A stretch of DNA of 64,000 nt from an uncultured Methanobrevibacter sp. (GTDB lineage: Archaea > Methanobacteriota > Methanobacteria > Methanobacteriales > Methanobacteriaceae). This document shows positions 8,322-15,774 of this stretch, piece after piece; positions within the stretch are counted from its first letter, which is position 1, and each line of letters begins with the position of its first letter. The notes beneath the pieces are model-generated. The model did not search any database and was not told where the DNA came from. It saw only the letters and a list, made by a program, of their open reading frames with translations. A program made the translations under genes and the position numbers. The stretch spans positions 23,222-87,221 of the forward strand of contig NZ_CADCJB010000009.1 of NCBI RefSeq assembly GCF_902801725.1, given 5' to 3'.

Positions 8322-9348
8322 TTAATTTTTCAATTATCTCAATTTCACTTAAAACATCTGATTCGACTGCAGCGGCAAACATTTGGGTTTCACCCATTGC
8401 ATTTACAAATGACCCGTCCTTTTCAAGCCATGTTTTAATTGGAACGACAATGTCTGAAATTTCAGTTGTTTTGTTTGAACATGGAGCGAAACTGATAATT
8501 TTTGATATCCTTGCGAAATCAAAGTCCAATTCAGCAGCAATATCATCATTGAAAACCAATAAGACCTTGGTGTTTTCCAATAATTCAATCATTTCATCTG
8601 ATGATTTGGCCTCCATGATTCCTAAAGTACCTTTAGAATTTGATTTGCTGAATACAGGCAGACATTTGCAGTTCAATGCTTCAATTTTATCCAAATCATC
8701 CTGTGAATCAACATAATTAAATACTATTACTGAAGAGTCGTCAATATTGCCCTTGTTATTGTCTAAAAATTCCTGAACTGAAGAATTTGATGTTTCATCA
8801 GCAATATTGAAAGTGACTGAGTTTTCGGTTTTCCCCAATGCATAAATTTTTGCACCGTTTTGCTTTGCATGGACTATCCTTCTTCCAATTAACGGATTTT
8901 CATATAGTAAATCTCCAATTACAAAGACTTTGTCCGCACCTGCAACTTCATCATATGAAGCAACATCAGCAAAATCCTTCAGGTTGTCTGCATAAAAAGC
9001 AATATTGTAATTTTTAGATTCACCGAATTCCTTTATAGCTTTAATTTCTTCAATATCATTGCTGCCTGAACAGATTAAAGTTACATCAGAACTATCGGCA
9101 GAGTTTAATTCTTTTGATACTTCTTCAATTGCTTTTTCAACATCTACTTCTGATTTTGACACAAATGCCTTCTCAAATTTGTTTTGATAACAGTCAATTG
9201 AGTTTCTTCCATTTAAACAATTTTTTCCAGCATTTACAGGATGTCTTTTATAGGGAAATGTTCCCACAATTTCTCCATTGTTTATAATAACATTAAGTCC
9301 GCAGCCTACACTACAAGACGGACATAATGTATGCTTAATCTCCAACAT
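8314..9348 (-). CDS. Short FdhA-like molybdopterin-oxidoreductase subunit (FlpC-like)
   Basis: A 344-residue protein, about half the length of catalytic formate dehydrogenase alpha. It starts with the [4Fe-4S] site CPSCSVGCGLNV, followed by NAGKNCLNG with the fourth cysteine, as in FdhA and formylmethanofuran dehydrogenase FwdB. It then has one Rossmann-like region (VTLICSGSNDIEEIKAIKE; ADKVFVIGDLLYENPLIGRR). The usual catalytic Cys/Sec region and C-terminal dinucleotide-binding domain are absent. The end, VPIKTWLEKDGSFVNAMGETQMF, matches the domain III end of NuoG-like proteins. It probably works as an electron-transfer subunit. A GGTGAT sits six bases before ATG. Confidence 0.75.
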   Translation of the reverse strand: MLEIKHTLCPSCSVGCGLNVIINNGEIVGTFPYKRHPVNAGKNCLNGRNSIDCYQNKFEKAFVSKSEVDVEKAIEEVSKELNSADSSDVTLICSGSNDIEEIKAIKEFGESKNYNIAFYADNLKDFADVASYDEVAGADKVFVIGDLLYENPLIGRRIVHAKQNGAKIYALGKTENSVTFNIADETSNSSVQEFLDNNKGNIDDSSVIVFNYVDSQDDLDKIEALNCKCLPVFSKSNSKGTLGIMEAKSSDEMIELLENTKVLLVFNDDIAAELDFDFARISKIISFAPCSNKTTEISDIVVPIKTWLEKDGSFVNAMGETQMFAAAVESDVLSEIEIIEKLNG

Positions 9349-9380
9349 ATATACATCACCACAATTAGTTATAGAGAGTA

Positions 9381-9725
9381 TTAGAAGTGTTCACTGTCTA
9401 AATTTGAATATTCTTTCTTTGATAAAATATGAACGGATTCCCGTGTTATAGAAATCATATCCATCAGAACATTACATGCATGATAAAAGACCATCTGAGA
9501 AACTTCATCGTGAATGAATTCCTCAAATAAATCTAATTTTATAATCCCCTCAACTTTAAAATTTAAATTAAAATTTCCACATGACTTTAGAACTATGTTG
9601 AAATTTATCTTTTCTTGATCGGTGTTGGTGTATTCGACAAACCAATCAATATCCAAATTTAAATTCGTATTTTTAGGATTTATATCATCTCTAATCAATC
9701 CAATTTTTTGCATGCAAATTTCCAT
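9381..9725 (-). CDS. Hypothetical protein, first gene of the flp-like cluster
   Basis: I do not recognise this 114-residue protein with confidence. The middle is strongly beta (INFNIVLKSCGNFNLNFKVEGIIKL) and the end is a long helix (MVFYHACNVLMDMISITRESVHIL), a profile reminiscent of SecB-fold chaperone-like proteins; that is a weak inference. It is soluble, has no signal peptide and has few cysteines. It sits 32 bases before the FdhA-like gene on the same strand and may be the FlpE-position gene, perhaps an assembly factor for the complex. Its GGGAG Shine-Dalgarno, four bases before ATG, lies in one arm of an inverted repeat. Confidence 0.6.
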   Translation of the reverse strand: MEICMQKIGLIRDDINPKNTNLNLDIDWFVEYTNTDQEKINFNIVLKSCGNFNLNFKVEGIIKLDLFEEFIHDEVSQMVFYHACNVLMDMISITRESVHILSKKEYSNLDSEHF

Positions 9726-9727
9726 TA

Positions 9728-9798
9728 TACTCCCAACCAGTTAATAACAATTATAAAATTAGGCATCTAATTATATAATCTAATTTTTCTTGGGAGTA
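9728..9798 (-). promoter_or_regulatory. 5' leader able to sequester the Shine-Dalgarno of the flp-like cluster
   Basis: On the minus strand TACTCCCAA (9798-9790) is perfectly complementary to TTGGGAGTA (9736-9728), which includes the GGGAG of the first gene. Between them AAAATTAG can pair with CTAATTTT. A TATA-like TTTATATT about 9803-9810 would start transcription just upstream or inside the first arm. The structure could control translation; whether both arms are transcribed is not known. Confidence 0.4.
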
Positions 9799-11191
9799 AT
9801 AACAATATAAATGTTTTTAAAGTATTAACTTTAATATTTAAAGTTTAATATAAAAAATAAGCATTCATAAAAGTTTAATTTTTAATTGAATGAATTTAAT
9901 TATCGTAAATTAAATTTAATAATCTCATTTTCAGTTTTATAAATTAATTATTACTTTTTAAAAAAATATGAATTTCGATAATTAACGTTTAAATTAACAA
10001 TAAAAACATCTAAACCAATTTAATTAAAAAAAATACGATAATTATGATAGTATAGGAGGTAAAAATATTTAAAAAAACGGATTGAATGACATGAAAATTT
10101 TAACATTAAAATCTGATAGTAATACTTTATCTAAAATTATTACTACTCAAAGACATAAAAAATTATAATAAAGTATTACAAATTCCATGAGATATTACAA
10201 GATACTTACATATAAATAATTTATACCGCAGCAGATAAGTATTTATCCAAAAATACATCGTCTCAACAAGTTGACAAGATCGTGATAAAAAAAGAGAATA
10301 TCATCACATCAGATCAAATATTCCCTTAAATCATCACCAAAAAAACAAGTAGTTCAAAATTATCCAAACTAATGGATTACTTTGATAGGTTTGATACAAA
10401 ATGACTCAAGATAATTAAAAAATGCTTTTAACTATCTTTCTAACATTATTATTTTCACAATAATCTTAGAAAGACAATTTAAAGATAGAGTAGTAAATAG
10501 CCTCCTACAGCTATTTACCAGAGTATATGATATTTCAAAATCGAGGTTTTTATCATATTAATTATCAATAATCATGATAATCTAATAAATAATCACTAGT
10601 AATAACATATATAAAGCTTACTAAAGTAATACTTTATAATTTACTTAAAAACAATTCATAATTTGATAAATTTAAAAAATATTGTATTTTAGAAAATTTA
10701 TGAATAATCAAAGTCAATATTATCCGTATGAATAAAATCAAGAAGACATGTATGACCGTTAATAATTTAAATCAGATATTGAATAATTAAATAAAATTCA
10801 AATAATTGAAAATTTAAGAAACCAAGATAGTAAAAAAATTCTATAAATAAAAAATAAAAGAATTAAAAATGGATAATTTAGAAAATAAACTATCAAAATC
10901 AAATAATTTAAAAATAAAGCAAGTAAATATATATTTTATATAAAAATAATAAACAAGACCAAAATATCAGATGCCCCTTATGTCCTTGAAAATAAAATAA
11001 AATAAATACATTATTTATTTAGGTAAAAAAACGAATAAAATTTCAGTTTATTAAAAACAAGAACAAATGAACACCAAATAAATCCAATGAATAAAAAGTC
11101 AATTAAGTAATACTTTTTTTAAAAATAATACTATTTAAATTAATAAAAAATAAAAAATAATTATTACTAAAAAGGAAAATGACAAAATGCC
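9799..11191. other. Long non-coding stretch between flp-like cluster and hcgG
   Basis: About 1.4 kb of very AT-rich DNA without a convincing gene, unusual for this compact genome. It contains the TATA region of the flp-like operon, an orphan AGGAGGT at about 10056 followed only by a 25-codon frame (MKILTLKSDSNTLSK..., 10091-10168), the two-hairpin element copy B (10430-10518), and four copies of GTAATACTTT in either orientation (10119, 10170, 10626, 11107). It may be the remains of lost genes, a regulatory region, or host to an unannotated RNA. Confidence 0.5.
10430..10518. ncRNA. Two-hairpin structured element, copy B
   Basis: Hairpin 1: TCTTTCTAACATTATT (10435-10450) with AATAATCTTAGAAAGA (10459-10474), again with a single C-C mismatch at the same place as copy A. 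Hairpin 2: GTAAATAGC (10493-10501) with GCTATTTAC (10510-10518). The gap between hairpins is 18 bases here and 16 in copy A. Same orientation as copy A. Confidence 0.45.
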
Positions 11192-12688
11192 TTATACAAT
11201 AGTCAAGGCATCAGGCACTTTTTTAAGTACGTTTTCCTTAACAGGAATCATTGTTGATGATGCAATAGAAAAGTCTGCATTTTCAGCTGCAATTTTATCA
11301 TCTTTCTGCGGAATGACTGTTGCATTCAATGCATCCTGCAGATTATCAACGGTATTTTTCAATACCCATTCGTCAACATCAGAAATGATAATCTCATCCA
11401 CATATCTATCAAGCTCATTAGCGATTACCCATGATATGAATCTTCCGCCATGTAGCGCGATAGTATTCCCTTCAGCCAAATTAACAATATCCTCCAAAGT
11501 GTGCTTCAATTCTATATTTTGATACATTCTGGAGTTGATTAAAGTTGCCCAATGTGCATCTCCAACATGGTACGCACCTATTTTTCTTGGATATACATAA
11601 TCCGGTCCAGCTATCTTAACGGCAGTAGCTAATGAAAGCAAATCGTGTTTTTGAACTGGAAGTCCTCTATTAGGAAATTCTTCATTGATGATTTGAATGA
11701 TTCGAGGGAGTCCGAATTTACCTCTTCTTGCAGTTCCAGGCTCAAATCCGCACATATAACCATGATGATTTTTTGGAAAACCTGTAATAACCATATTCAA
11801 ACCGGAACGCAATCCCACACGGACTTCATGCTCATAGGCACCATTTGTTGCCACCACTTTTCCGGGAGACAATATCCTTGCAGCAGCAATTGTTTTTGCA
11901 AAGCTTTCAGTTGTGTTTTCACATCTGTTGAAAGGACCTCCTTCAACAACTATAACATCAGCACCGATTTCAATGGACTTTTCAAATCCAGTAATCACTT
12001 CATCGTAACCGTCGCCGACAAACATGATTGATTCCAAACCCCTGCCATATTTTTTGGCCAGCTGTGCAATGTCTTCGGCTTCTCTTAAAGGTGCCGCATG
12101 TCCGTCACCGGTTTGTTCGCAAGTAACATTGACCGCAACAGATGATGATAATTTAACCCATTCCTCCTTATCATCCTTTTGCTCCAATTCTTTATCAATC
12201 AGACGCTCATGGATTCTTCCTCGAGGACACTCAGTAAATGCAGGACCCTTATTATAGCATTCACCACCACACCCGCTGATATTTTTTGGAAGTCTCATAG
12301 CACCGTTTTCCCCGAAATGATCCAAATCCAGAGGAACATCAACAACTTCATGGACTTTTCTCATTACTTCAAGCCCACTCATTCCAAATTTTTCGCCTAT
12401 ATCTGAAAATGCATAAGCGCAAATATGGATTGGAGCACCAATCATATCCGACAATCGGCAATTGCCCAACAAATCCATTAATTCTAAATCAGATGCGCAT
12501 GTTCCAGCAACAACCTCAGTCAAATCACAACCTAAGGGAAATCTTTTAAATTGCATCCCAAGTTTCATTGCTTCATCCATTGAGAGTTCTGAAATTGCAT
12601 CAACAACAGACCCCACATCCTTGTCCATTTTTGAAATTTCAATTGCCGCCTCATCATCATGAACAGCTTTTTTTATTAAATCATACAT
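11192..12688 (-). CDS. hcgG: FeGP-cofactor biosynthesis protein HcgG (HmdC)
   Basis: A 498-residue protein matching HcgG in length and context. Recognisable segments are FPLGCDLTEVVAGTCASDLELMDLLGNCRLSDMIGAPIHICAYAF near the N-terminus, the cysteine stretch NISGCGGECYNKGPAFTECPRGRI about residues 133-155, VVEGGPFNRCENTTESFAK, and a C-terminal fibrillarin/methyltransferase-like part (TIALHGGRFISWVIANELDRYVDEIIISDVDEW). HcgG is required for the iron-guanylylpyridinol cofactor of [Fe]-hydrogenase; its reaction is not settled, with proposed roles in acyl- or CO-ligand formation. It is divergent from hmd across a 378-bp regulatory region. GGAG lies eight bases before ATG. Confidence 0.88.
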   Translation of the reverse strand: MYDLIKKAVHDDEAAIEISKMDKDVGSVVDAISELSMDEAMKLGMQFKRFPLGCDLTEVVAGTCASDLELMDLLGNCRLSDMIGAPIHICAYAFSDIGEKFGMSGLEVMRKVHEVVDVPLDLDHFGENGAMRLPKNISGCGGECYNKGPAFTECPRGRIHERLIDKELEQKDDKEEWVKLSSSVAVNVTCEQTGDGHAAPLREAEDIAQLAKKYGRGLESIMFVGDGYDEVITGFEKSIEIGADVIVVEGGPFNRCENTTESFAKTIAAARILSPGKVVATNGAYEHEVRVGLRSGLNMVITGFPKNHHGYMCGFEPGTARRGKFGLPRIIQIINEEFPNRGLPVQKHDLLSLATAVKIAGPDYVYPRKIGAYHVGDAHWATLINSRMYQNIELKHTLEDIVNLAEGNTIALHGGRFISWVIANELDRYVDEIIISDVDEWVLKNTVDNLQDALNATVIPQKDDKIAAENADFSIASSTMIPVKENVLKKVPDALTIV

Positions 12689-12756
12689 GAAAAATTCTCC
12701 AAAATTAAGTTTAACTAATATATTTTTCAGTGAAATCTTGAATAAATATGTTTCGA

Positions 12757-12772
12757 TTTAGGTTTACCTAAA
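12757..12772. promoter_or_regulatory. Palindrome TTTAGGT-TT-ACCTAAA
   Basis: Seven-base perfect arms around two bases, about 70 bp upstream of the hcgG start. It has the shape of a dimeric repressor or activator site. No regulator is identified. Confidence 0.4.
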
Positions 12773-12940
12773 ATAGATTTAAAATAGTAATATAACAAAA
12801 TAAAAAGTATTACTAAATCTAATCATAACAAAAAATTAGTAATAACAGTATTACAAAAAATAAAAAAATGCTACAATAAATAATACTAAAAAAAGGGTAA
12901 TAACAAATTTTAAATAGTACTATTTTTTAAATATAATTTA

Positions 12941-13042
12941 TTACTGCATGGAATAAAACTACCATAATTTTTAATACTTAATGGGTCTTCTCATTAAGTC
13001 CATGCAGTAACATTCGAATAGTATGAACTTTTATAAAAGTTC
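12941..13042 (+). promoter_or_regulatory. Structured leader of hmd
   Basis: TTACTGCATGGA (12941-12952) and TCCATGCAGTAA (12999-13010) form a perfect 12-bp stem. Inside it ACTTAATG (12976-12983) and CATTAAGT (12992-12999) form an 8-bp hairpin with an 8-base loop. Next comes GAACTTTTATAAAAGTTC (13025-13042), a perfect palindrome 12 bases before the GGAG of hmd. This could be a cis-regulatory RNA, an mRNA stabiliser for a highly expressed gene, or partly a DNA operator. Confidence 0.5.
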
Positions 13043-13066
13043 ATTTTAAAATAAGGAGACAAAAAA

Positions 13067-14137
13067 ATGGTTCTTTCTAAATTAAAAGAAAGATTCAGTA
13101 ACGATAAAAAAGGAGATAAAAAAATGAAAGTAGCAATTTTAGGTGCCGGATGTTACAGGACACACGCTGCAAGTGGAATTACCAACTTCTCAAGAGCTTG
13201 TGAAGTTGCAGAAGCAACTGGAAAAGAAAACATTTCTATGACCCACTCAACCATTGAAATGGGTGCAGAATTATTAGAATTAGCAGGTGTAGACGAAGTA
13301 GTCGTATCAGATCCAGTATTTGATGGAGATTTCGTTGTAGTAGATGATTTTGATTACGCAGAAGTAATTGCAGCACACAAAGCAGGAAACCCAGAAGATG
13401 TAATGCCTGCTATCAGAGCAAAAGTAAATGAATTAGCAGAAACCGTACCAAAACCAGCTAAAGGTGCTATTCACTTTACTCACCCAGAAGACTTAGGTAT
13501 GAAATGTATTAACGATGATTCTGAAGCTGTAGCTGACGCTGACTGGGTAATGACCTGGTTACCAGAAGGAGGTATGCAACCTGACATCATCAAAAACTTC
13601 GCTGATGACATTAAAGAAGGCGCAATTGTAACCCACGCATGTACTATCCCAACTACTGGATTAAACAAAATCTTCGAAGACTTAGGAACCAACGTAAACG
13701 TAGCTTCCTACCACCCAGGTGCTGTACCAGAAATGAAAGGACAAGTATACATTGCTGAAGGTTTCGCAGACCAAGCTTCCATTGACACTTTAATGGACTT
13801 AGGTCAAAAAGCTAGAGGATCTGCTTTCACATTACCTGCAAACATGGTTGGTCCTGTATGTGACATGTGTTCCGCAGTAACTGCTATTACCTATGCAGGT
13901 ATTTTAGCTTACAGAGACACTGTTACCCAAATTTTAGGTGCTCCAGCAGGATTTGCACAAATGATGGCAAACGAAGCTTTAACCCAAGTAACCGCATTAA
14001 TGCAAGATGAAGGTATCGACAAAATGGACGATGCTTTAAATCCAGCTGCATTATTAGGTACTGCTGACTCCATGAACTTCGGTTCCTTAGCAGAAATCGT
14101 ACCTACAGTATTAGATTACTTAGGTAAAGACAAATAA
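13067..14137 (+). CDS. hmd: 5,10-methenyltetrahydromethanopterin hydrogenase ([Fe]-hydrogenase)
   Basis: Hmd reversibly reduces methenyl-H4MPT+ with H2 to methylene-H4MPT in the hydrogenotrophic methanogenesis pathway of the cytoplasm. Signatures are the KVAILGAGCYRTHAASGITNF Rossmann start, VTHACTIPTTG with the iron-ligand cysteine (residue 173 counted from the inner Met), SYHPGAVPEMKGQ and the C-terminal NMVGPVCDMCSAVTAI segment. The usual family start is the inner ATG at 13124 (MKVAIL), giving 337 residues. The outer ATG at 13067 adds MVLSKLKERFSNDKKGDKK in frame. Both ATGs have nearly identical AAGGAG-type ribosome sites, so either or both may be used. Codon choice looks that of a highly expressed gene. 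A hairpin follows the stop. Confidence 0.96.
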   Translation: MVLSKLKERFSNDKKGDKKMKVAILGAGCYRTHAASGITNFSRACEVAEATGKENISMTHSTIEMGAELLELAGVDEVVVSDPVFDGDFVVVDDFDYAEVIAAHKAGNPEDVMPAIRAKVNELAETVPKPAKGAIHFTHPEDLGMKCINDDSEAVADADWVMTWLPEGGMQPDIIKNFADDIKEGAIVTHACTIPTTGLNKIFEDLGTNVNVASYHPGAVPEMKGQVYIAEGFADQASIDTLMDLGQKARGSAFTLPANMVGPVCDMCSAVTAITYAGILAYRDTVTQILGAPAGFAQMMANEALTQVTALMQDEGIDKMDDALNPAALLGTADSMNFGSLAEIVPTVLDYLGKDK

Positions 14138-14143
14138 ACACGA

Positions 14144-14183
14144 TAAGTTAAATTGTTGATTTTTATCAACAATTTTTAACTTA
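14144..14183 (+). terminator. Hairpin between hmd and hcgA
   Basis: TAAGTTAAATTGTTGAT pairs with ATCAACAATTTTTAACTTA apart from a two-base bulge, followed by a short T run (ATTTTTTAATTG). It starts seven bases after the hmd stop. It should end most hmd transcripts, letting hmd be made in excess of the cofactor genes. Confidence 0.6.
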
Positions 14184-14265
14184 TTTTTTAATTGTTACCC
14201 GTTAGCCATTAAAAAATAAGTTAATTTTATATTAAAGATAAAAAAAATTAAAGCCTGGTGTTAAC

Positions 14266-15264
14266 TTGATTGATGAAATTTTAAATAGAGCAAAACAAGG
14301 ACAAGAATTAAGCGATGAGGAATTTTTAGAATTGTTGAATATCGATAATGATGAAGATTTGGAAAAATTGTTCAAGACAGCTTGCGATATAAGAGATAAT
14401 CAATCAAAAGTAATCAAATTAACATCAACAGTCCACCTTACAAACAAATGCCAAATCCAACCTAGATGTGAATATTGCGGATTTGCAGAAGAAACATCTG
14501 AAAAAGGATATTATAATGCATTTTATAAATCAAATGAAGAAATATTGAATGCAGTAAAATCCATTCAAGAGGCTCACATTCCCCGCGTGAGCTGTTCTGG
14601 AGGGTATGGATACAAAGGAAAACAGGCAGTAAATGCCTGCAGAATTGTAAAGGGACATTCCGATTTGGAAATTCTTGTAAATGTTGGTGGAGATTTAACC
14701 GAAAAATCCGTGCAGGAGTTAGGCGAACTGGGCGCAGATACAATTTGCTGCAACTTGGAAACTATAAATGAAGACGTGTTCTATCAAAGAAAACCTGGAG
14801 ACTCACTGGATCAAAGAATACTAACTTGCAAAAGAGTGAGCGATGCGGGAATCGGTCTCTCATCAGGACTGCTTTTAGGCCTTGGTGAAACCAAGGAAGA
14901 CAGGATAAAACACCTGCGTTACTTATCCAACTTCAGAACCCTGGAAGAAATTCCAATTATGGGATTTAATCCATATGAAGGCACTCCAATGGAAAATCAT
15001 CCTGCATTTCCATTAAAAGAACAGCTGAAAATGGTTGCCATTACAAGAATAATGTATCCCGAAATCACAATCACAATGCCCACACCAACTGTAGGCCCTG
15101 AAAATGTGGAATTTTCATTGAAAGCGGGTGCAAACAACTTGGCTACAGTAATAGCTGACAATTATCCTCATGAGGTTAAAGGAGTAGGTTCTCCCGAATA
15201 CGGAAATTATACAGAAGTCGTCAATGTCATTGAAAAATTGGATTTGATACCTCAAACTATTTAA
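14266..15264 (+). CDS. hcgA: Radical SAM enzyme HcgA (HmdB), FeGP-cofactor biosynthesis
   Basis: A 332-residue BioB/HydG-like radical SAM protein. The cluster motif is CX5CX2C (Cys62, Cys68, Cys71 in CQIQPRCEYCGF), the variant known for HcgA rather than the usual CX3CX2C. VSCSGGYGYKG follows, then VNVGG, ETINEDVF, SSGLLLGLGET and PTPTVGPENVEF. HcgA is thought to make the pyridinol precursor. The start is TTG at 14266 with GGTG seven bases upstream; no in-frame ATG lies nearby. It opens a six-gene run hcgA-B-C-D-E-F in which the last four genes abut or overlap. Confidence 0.93.
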   Translation: MIDEILNRAKQGQELSDEEFLELLNIDNDEDLEKLFKTACDIRDNQSKVIKLTSTVHLTNKCQIQPRCEYCGFAEETSEKGYYNAFYKSNEEILNAVKSIQEAHIPRVSCSGGYGYKGKQAVNACRIVKGHSDLEILVNVGGDLTEKSVQELGELGADTICCNLETINEDVFYQRKPGDSLDQRILTCKRVSDAGIGLSSGLLLGLGETKEDRIKHLRYLSNFRTLEEIPIMGFNPYEGTPMENHPAFPLKEQLKMVAITRIMYPEITITMPTPTVGPENVEFSLKAGANNLATVIADNYPHEVKGVGSPEYGNYTEVVNVIEKLDLIPQTI

Positions 15265-15288
15265 TCACTTTTTTTAATATATGATAAT

Positions 15289-15771
15289 ATGGCATTTGAA
15301 AAGATGATAAGAAATGCATTTGAAGAATCCGAAAACGACTGCAGATTTGGAGATACTCTAGAGGAAATTGCAGAAATTCAGGATTACATAAAAAATGCTG
15401 AAAAGATATGCATACCCAATAAAAATGGAATTAAAGTTGAAGTATTGAATAGGGTTTTAAATGAATACGAACTGCCTCAAGCTGAAATACTTCAAATCAA
15501 CACAAATACCGCAGATACCAGCAGAATTCCAGCACTGTCAAAGGCATATATGGCACTTGACCAAAGCGATGCAGATTTGATAATAGCCAGAGGACGTTTA
15601 GGAATTCCGGGTTCCGGATCACTGCTTATTTTTATAGACAGCAAGGGAAGAATACTTACTGCAGGAACTTCCCCCTCACATGCAATTCACAAAAAGACAA
15701 TTGAAGAAGCAGTTTATGAAGAAGCATGTGAAGCCCTTGAAAAGATTGGTTTTAAAAAAATTGAAGGTTAA
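15289..15771 (+). CDS. hcgB: Guanylyltransferase HcgB, FeGP-cofactor biosynthesis
   Basis: A 160-residue protein of the DUF3236/HcgB family, with the family opening MAFEKMIRNAFEESENDCRFGD, the ILQINTNTADTSRIPALSKAYMALD centre and the IARGRLGIPGSGSLLIFID strand-loop near residues 103-121. HcgB joins GMP from GTP to the pyridinol precursor, giving guanylylpyridinol. It lies 24 bases after hcgA and three bases before hcgC. The ribosome site is weak, so it may rely on translation from hcgA. The length agrees with characterised HcgB proteins. Confidence 0.9.
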   Translation: MAFEKMIRNAFEESENDCRFGDTLEEIAEIQDYIKNAEKICIPNKNGIKVEVLNRVLNEYELPQAEILQINTNTADTSRIPALSKAYMALDQSDADLIIARGRLGIPGSGSLLIFIDSKGRILTAGTSPSHAIHKKTIEEAVYEEACEALEKIGFKKIEG

Positions 15772-15774
15772 AAC

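Larger units (their letters stand above)
12689..13066. promoter_or_regulatory. Divergent hcgG/hmd control region
   Basis: 378 bp separate the two start codons. It holds a TATA candidate for hcgG on the minus strand (AAAATATATTAG, near 12718), a short-spacer palindrome at 12757-12772, an AAAGTATTACT motif at 12804-12814, two TATA candidates for hmd (TTTTAAATAG near 12908 and TTTAAATATA at 12926-12935) and the structured hmd leader. Which TATA box is used decides whether the 12-bp inverted repeat is transcribed. Confidence 0.6.

Noticed and set aside
9799..11191. Possible tRNA or rRNA in the long gene-free stretch
   Set aside because: No GC-rich cloverleaf, no GTTCRANNC-like T arm and no rRNA-like conserved segments are visible.
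11187..12662. Plus-strand frames opposite hcgG
   Set aside because: Antisense to a clearly recognised conserved enzyme.
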